NCBI GenBank assembly: GCA_965372355.1
Contig: CBDVBZ010000126.1
Location: 1 to 9,815, forward strand
From: CBDVBZ01 sp965372355
GTDB taxonomy: Bacteria; Krumholzibacteriota; Krumholzibacteriia; WVZY01
Direction: 5' to 3'
Length of the DNA: 9,815 bases
This document shows, in pieces, positions 6,716 through 9,815 of this stretch. Under the pieces are notes generated by a model. The model was not told where the DNA came from. It saw nothing but the letters and a program-made list of their open reading frames with translations, and ran no database searches. Both the position numbers and the translations under genes were made by a program. Positions within the stretch are counted from its first letter, which is position 1, and the number at the start of each line of letters is the position of its first letter.

Positions 6716-8818
6716 TCAGGAGAGTGGTTGCACGTCGACGAGGTTGTCGTGAAATGCGGCGCCGTGTCCCATATCAGTTTCGCGTCCCGACGAACAGAAG
6801 TTGACGGTGCCACCGTCTGTGATCCACCAGCCGTTCGTCATCGACACACACCCCGCCTTGATCCCCATCTCGATCCGCGCCTCGACCTCCACCGCACCGC
6901 GGTCGTTGAACACCCTCACCATGGCGCCGTCTTCGACGCCGCGTTTGCCGGCGTCCTCCGGGTTTATGGCGAGCGTGGGTTTCGGGCTCACCGCGCGAAT
7001 CGTCTGGAGATTGTTGAACTGCGAGTGGATCCGGTTCTTTGTGTTCGGTGTCATGAAGTAGAGCGGATAACGGCCGGACCCGTCGGCTCCCGCTCGCCTC
7101 GCCACCGACTCGGCCGGCTCGTAGGCCCCGCCGCGGCTGGCCGCGGATTCGGCGGGCTCGTGGTAGACGGGCAGCGGGTCGGCGCCCCAGCGCGCCTTTG
7201 CCTCCCCCGAGCGGAGTTCGATTTTGCCTGACGGCGTCGGAAACCGGAAATCGGAGAAGGCGATCTCCTCGTGACCGGGGGCGATGATCGGGCCCTCGGC
7301 CAGACGCTCAAGTGTTAAGTCTGGAAATGGTTGCAGACGTTGCTTCAAGTAGCGCTCGATGTCTTCGTCGGCAGGACCGGGGATCACGGAGGCGATATCC
7401 TCCGTGGAGAGCCCCAGACGATGGGCGAGGTGCCAGTATATCTCCGACTCGGGTTTGACCTCACCCGGAGGCTCCAGCACCTTCTGCTTGAGCTGGATAT
7501 ACGGGTGCCAGTACGCCCCGATCACATCGGTCTGCTCGAACATCGTCTTCGCGGGCAGAACGATGTCGGCCTCCCGTGCCGTATCGGTCATGAACTGCTC
7601 GACGACGACTCTGAAGTCCAGTGACCGGAACGCCGAAAGAACGGTATTCGTCTCCGGATTCTGCGTGACGGGGTTGCCCCGCTCGACCCACACCGCTTTG
7701 AGCGGTGGGCTGGTTGCCGCCAGCATGTCGCGACCCAGCCTCGCGGTTGAGATCGATACCCGCACGACACCGTCCGGTGTCTCCGGGGGATAGAAAGCAA
7801 CGGGGTCCTTCACCGCGTCGAAGACATGGCTCTGCAGATCCGCGAATATCCATCCTGCACCCGGTTTGCCGATGTTGCCGGTGATCGCAAGCAGCGCGAT
7901 GATCGATCGCATCGTCTGACCGCTGTTCGTGTAGCGTTGCATGCCAAAACCGGTGTTGATCGTGACGGGAGACATCGTGCCGATCCATTCGGCGAGCTGA
8001 TGAATGTAGCGTTCGGGTACATCGGAAATCACGGCGGCTTTCTCTGGCGTGAAGCTCTCGACGACCGCTTCGAAGTCCGGGTATCCGTGCACGTGACGGT
8101 CGATAAAATCGCGATCGATGGTGCCGTTGCCGATAAGGAGGTGAGCGATGGCCAGGGCGATTGCGCCGTCCGTGCCGGGCCGCGGCTGAACGAGGAGCGA
8201 TGCACGCTCGGCACTCTGTGTGCGGCGTGGGTCGATGACGACGAGACGGGCGCCTCTCTCGAGGGCACGATCGATGAACACGGTCTGATGAACGTTGGTC
8301 TCGGCGGAGTTCTTGCCCCAGAGGATGATCAGGCGAGCGTTCTCGATATCCCACGGCGCGTTGTGTTTGTTCTCACCAAGCGTGAGGCGCGTGGCTTCGA
8401 GCCCCGCCGGCCAGCACAGATCGCCGTACGTCGTTGTGCACCCGCCATAGAGCCGCCAGAAGGCCATGCCGACACCGTTGAGCAGTCCCTTTGTCCCGCT
8501 GCCCGCGTAGTAGAGAACACTCTTTGGACCGAAGTCGTCGCGGTAACGGGAGAGCTTTTCCGCAATGATATCGAGTGCCTCATCCCACCTGATGTTGTCG
8601 AATGTCGATGTACCCGGACGTCGGCGCAGCGGGTAGAGGATTCGGTCGGGGGAATGGGTTCTTTCGACATAGCTCAACCCCTTGAGGCAGGGCCCCTCTG
8701 CTGTGGCTCGATTGTCCGGGTGTGCCTCGATTCTCCGCAGACGACCGTTTTCAACGGTCACCTTCATGCTGCACGTGCTGTAGCAGTTGCGTGGACAAGC
8801 TGTCGTAAACACCTTCAA
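6716..8818 (-). CDS. Molybdopterin oxidoreductase catalytic subunit (DMSO reductase family)
   Basis: The 700-residue protein binds bis-pterin molybdenum (or tungsten) and should reduce or oxidise a small substrate, exchanging electrons with the fused BC subunit. An N-terminal [4Fe-4S] site is C8-x3-C12-x3-C16-x27-C44. YGGCTTTYGDLCWPAG (124-139) sits where DmsA has its Mo-ligand serine, so Cys135 is the likely ligand. Cofactor motifs include LIILWGKNSAETN and VVIDPRRTQSAE, then LLAITGNIGKPGAGW and READIVLPAKTMFEQTDV. The C-terminal pterin-binding beta-barrel spans about 583-700. No Tat signal precedes the cluster, so the enzyme probably stays in the cytoplasm. The start is taken as TTG at 8818 because GGAGGG lies nine bases upstream; an ATG 117 bp further up would add a non-homologous tail across the repeats. 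Residues 554-579 are a tandem insert. The family is certain; the substrate is unknown. Confidence 0.9.
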   Translation of the reverse strand: MKVFTTACPRNCYSTCSMKVTVENGRLRRIEAHPDNRATAEGPCLKGLSYVERTHSPDRILYPLRRRPGTSTFDNIRWDEALDIIAEKLSRYRDDFGPKSVLYYAGSGTKGLLNGVGMAFWRLYGGCTTTYGDLCWPAGLEATRLTLGENKHNAPWDIENARLIILWGKNSAETNVHQTVFIDRALERGARLVVIDPRRTQSAERASLLVQPRPGTDGAIALAIAHLLIGNGTIDRDFIDRHVHGYPDFEAVVESFTPEKAAVISDVPERYIHQLAEWIGTMSPVTINTGFGMQRYTNSGQTMRSIIALLAITGNIGKPGAGWIFADLQSHVFDAVKDPVAFYPPETPDGVVRVSISTARLGRDMLAATSPPLKAVWVERGNPVTQNPETNTVLSAFRSLDFRVVVEQFMTDTAREADIVLPAKTMFEQTDVIGAYWHPYIQLKQKVLEPPGEVKPESEIYWHLAHRLGLSTEDIASVIPGPADEDIERYLKQRLQPFPDLTLERLAEGPIIAPGHEEIAFSDFRFPTPSGKIELRSGEAKARWGADPLPVYHEPAESAASRGGAYEPAESVARRAGADGSGRYPLYFMTPNTKNRIHSQFNNLQTIRAVSPKPTLAINPEDAGKRGVEDGAMVRVFNDRGAVEVEARIEMGIKAGCVSMTNGWWITDGGTVNFCSSGRETDMGHGAAFHDNLVDVQPLS
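7082..7159 (-). repeat. Tandem 39-bp in-frame duplication inside the molybdoenzyme gene
   Basis: Two adjacent 39-bp units (7159-7121 and 7120-7082, minus strand) encode EPAESAASRGGAY and EPAESVARRAGAD. They match at 28 of 39 bases, with most changes at third codon positions, so the duplication is not recent or has been kept at the protein level. It lies just before the C-terminal pterin-binding barrel, where a surface linker is expected. Confidence 0.75.
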
Positions 8819-8827
8819 GCGGCCGTA

Positions 8828-8833
8828 CCCTCC
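8828..8833 (-). promoter_or_regulatory. Ribosome binding site that decides the TTG start of the molybdoenzyme
   Basis: GGAGGG on the minus strand ends nine bases before the TTG at 8818-8816, and the protein from there begins MKVFTTACPRNC, exactly the usual N-terminus for the family. No comparable site precedes the in-frame ATG at 8935. Confidence 0.7.
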
Positions 8834-8864
8834 ATGGAATATCGCGGCTGGGAAAGTACCGTGA

Positions 8865-8896
8865 CGGTTGAGCCTGTCCCGGAAGGGCTGCAACCG
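8865..8896 (-). promoter_or_regulatory. Stem-loop in the leader of the molybdoenzyme operon
   Basis: CGGTTGAGCC (8865-8874) can pair with GGCTGCAACCG (8886-8896), giving a ten-base-pair stem with one bulged base and an 11-base loop. It lies about 32 bases before the ribosome binding site. There is no U-tract after it in the minus-strand direction, so it is not a typical terminator. A role in mRNA stability or translation, or as a DNA palindrome, is possible. Confidence 0.4.
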
Positions 8897-8958
8897 AAGG
8901 TCGTCAGGCTGTTCTGGAAGGGTTCCAACCGGCACATGTCACGCCTGTCCTGGAAGGG
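8872..8958. repeat. Three 16-bp direct repeats at 35-36 bp intervals
   Basis: Copies are GCCTGTCCCGGAAGGG (8872-8887), GGCTGTTCTGGAAGGG (8907-8922) and GCCTGTCCTGGAAGGG (8943-8958), differing from each other at one to three positions. The starts are 35 and 36 bp apart, about three and a half helical turns. They lie upstream of the molybdoenzyme start and downstream of the candidate promoters, so in the leader or operator zone. Similarity continues for a few bases after the first two copies (both reach CAACC). They could be operators or a dispersed intergenic repeat. Confidence 0.7.
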
Positions 8959-9029
8959 TTGCCCTCAGGTCAGCGTTACACAGACTAGTGCATCCATCGG
9001 GGGGGCGTCAATGCGGGTGGTGCGTCCGA

Positions 9030-9047
9030 ATGCACATACAGGTGCCA
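9030..9047 (-). promoter_or_regulatory. Near-match to a sigma-54 (-24/-12) promoter with an off-by-one spacer
   Basis: On the minus strand TTGGCAC (-24 like) is followed by GTGCAT (-12 like). The conserved GG and GC are 11 bases apart, whereas functional sigma-54 promoters have 10. It faces the molybdoenzyme operon, leaving a leader of about 200 bases. A competing weak sigma-70 option is TTGACG with an 18-bp spacer to TAGTCT slightly downstream. Neither is strong. Confidence 0.25.
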
Positions 9048-9067
9048 AAACGGCCGCCGGGGGCGTA

Positions 9068-9083
9068 TGTGATTTTTTTCACT
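9068..9083. promoter_or_regulatory. CRP-type palindrome upstream of the PAS/Fis regulator
   Basis: TGTGA (9068-9072), six T residues, then TCACT (9079-9083) matches the CRP-family consensus TGTGA-N6-TCACA at nine of ten half-site positions. Its centre is about 42-43 bp before the start point implied by the -35/-10 pair below, close to the class II activator position. CRP/FNR-family proteins often control anaerobic respiration genes, which suits the setting. Confidence 0.45.
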
Positions 9084-9111
9084 TGATTTGAGGCCCGTCA
9101 GCATCTATTCC
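9083..9111 (+). promoter_or_regulatory. Candidate sigma-70 promoter of the PAS/Fis regulator
   Basis: TTGATT (9083-9088) and TATTCC (9106-9111) are separated by 17 bp. The -35 is fair and the -10 poor, which would suit an activator-dependent promoter with the CRP-type site overlapping the -35. Confidence 0.3.
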
Positions 9112-9144
9112 AATACTAGGGGAGCAGCGTGGTATATCCGATGC

Positions 9145-9150
9145 GGAGGG
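9145..9150 (+). promoter_or_regulatory. Ribosome binding site of the PAS/Fis regulator
   Basis: GGAGGG lies five bases before the ATG at 9156. A second candidate, AGGGGAG (9118-9124) before the GTG at 9129, would give a nine-residue longer protein. Confidence 0.55.
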
Positions 9151-9155
9151 TACGA

Positions 9156-9815
9156 ATGGCGGCTGAGAATCATTCCCGGTATCTCACGGCTGTCCTGAGC
9201 TGTGTTGCTGATGGCGTGTTCACGGTGGATGAGGAATTCCGGATCACCTCGTTCAACCGGCGGGCGGAGCGCATCACCGGTGTTGCCGCCGGAGATGCGC
9301 TGGGAAAACATTGTTCGGATGTCCTAAGGGCGGATATCTGCGAGGACGGTTGTCCAATCCGGAAGATGCTGGAGACGAACGGCGAGATTGTCGATCAGCC
9401 GGCGCGAATTCTCATCAACACCGCTCACCCAACGCCGGTCAGTGTGAGCTCCGTCCTCCTTCGCGAGAAGAACGGGAAGGTCCTCGGGGCGGTCGAGACA
9501 TTTCGTGATCTGTCTGCCCTCGAGCAGCTGCGCGACGAGATTCAGAAGCAAGACGGGCTCGAAGACATTGCGGGAAAGAGCGAGGCGTTCCGGGAGGTGT
9601 TTGCCATCCTGCCCGGTGGTCCGCAACCGGCACGACAAGCGTCCGCGGAGTCTCGCCAGCCGTCATCACCGCTCGGCCGCGCCGAGGCGGATGCCATCCG
9701 CCGTACCTTGTCGGCGGCGGGTGGACGTATCGGTCGTGCGGCGAACGAACTGGGTATCAGTCGAACCACACTGTGGCGTAAGATGAGGAAGCACGGGATC
9801 CGTGTCGACGAGTAG
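9156..9815 (+). CDS. PAS-Fis regulator lacking the sigma-54 AAA+ ATPase domain
   Basis: The 219-residue protein joins a sensor to a DNA-binding domain. Residues 8-120 are a PAS domain (LSCVADGVFTVDEEFRITSF, NRRAERITG) with C53, C62 and C66 in C-x8-C-x3-C spacing, seen in PAS domains of some sigma-54 activators and possibly a redox or metal site. Residues 135-153 (LEDIAGKSEAFREVFAILP) match the opening of the AAA+ domain in NtrC-type activators. The next ~230 residues expected there, with Walker A (GESGTGKE), GAFTGA and Walker B, are absent. After a short linker (154-172) comes a complete Fis-type helix-turn-helix (about 173-215: AANELGISRTTLWRKMRKHGI). The frame is intact and ends in TAG at the window edge. 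Without the ATPase it cannot open a sigma-54 promoter; it may repress, compete with an intact paralogue, or be decaying. It is divergent from the molybdoenzyme operon, its likely target. Confidence 0.85.
   Translation: MAAENHSRYLTAVLSCVADGVFTVDEEFRITSFNRRAERITGVAAGDALGKHCSDVLRADICEDGCPIRKMLETNGEIVDQPARILINTAHPTPVSVSSVLLREKNGKVLGAVETFRDLSALEQLRDEIQKQDGLEDIAGKSEAFREVFAILPGGPQPARQASAESRQPSSPLGRAEADAIRRTLSAAGGRIGRAANELGISRTTLWRKMRKHGIRVDE

Noticed and set aside
9020..9035. GTGC-N8-GCAC inverted repeat as an operator
   Set aside because: Four-base arms are too short to stand out from chance.
7826..9091. A 421-residue plus-strand reading frame
   Set aside because: It is antisense to the molybdoenzyme, whose motifs are unmistakable, and runs through the repeats; the long frame is a GC-rich codon-bias effect.

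Overview
The window reads as a moderately GC-rich bacterial chromosome segment from an organism outside the well-studied groups. The mix of a secreted double-module DUF5683-like protein, an FN3-repeat lipoprotein, a GT4 protein fused to an (alpha/alpha)6-like domain, and a Cys-containing PAS/Fis regulator fits a Gram-negative, anaerobic or facultative bacterium, perhaps of the FCB-type candidate phyla (Zixibacteria-like) or a deltaproteobacterial relative. That placement is inference only. No phage, transposase, CRISPR, tRNA or rRNA was seen.

Layout, left to right. (1) 25-2259, minus strand: a two-domain glycosyltransferase. Its stop overlaps an ATG that probably opens the next gene leftwards (cut by the window edge), possibly a GH130 mannoside phosphorylase. 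(2) 2260-2602: a divergent intergenic region. (3) 2603-5285, plus strand: an exported protein with two copies of a DUF5683-like module, then, 19 bp later, an FN3 lipoprotein; these look like a two-gene cell-envelope operon. (4) 5286-5350: a short convergent gap made almost entirely of two direct repeats. (5) 8818-5351, minus strand: a two-gene operon for a membrane-bound molybdenum oxidoreductase. It has a cytoplasmic-type catalytic subunit with a [4Fe-4S] site and a putative Cys ligand to Mo, and a fused DmsB-DmsC electron-transfer/membrane-anchor subunit. (6) 8819-9155: a regulatory region with three 16-bp direct repeats at 35-36 bp spacing, a leader stem-loop, a near -24/-12 element, and a CRP-type palindrome. 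(7) 9156-9815, plus strand: a short regulator with a PAS domain and a Fis-type helix-turn-helix. The first ~15 residues of a sigma-54 AAA+ domain are present, but the rest of the ATPase is missing without loss of frame.

The most interesting unit is 8819-9815 together with the oxidoreductase operon. A redox-type PAS protein that has lost its sigma-54 activation engine sits divergently beside a respiratory-type molybdoenzyme of unknown substrate. The best -24/-12-like sequence for that operon has one base too many in its spacer. This may be a sigma-54 circuit that has decayed or been converted into an ATPase-free DNA-binding switch. The substrate of the enzyme cannot be deduced from this window.
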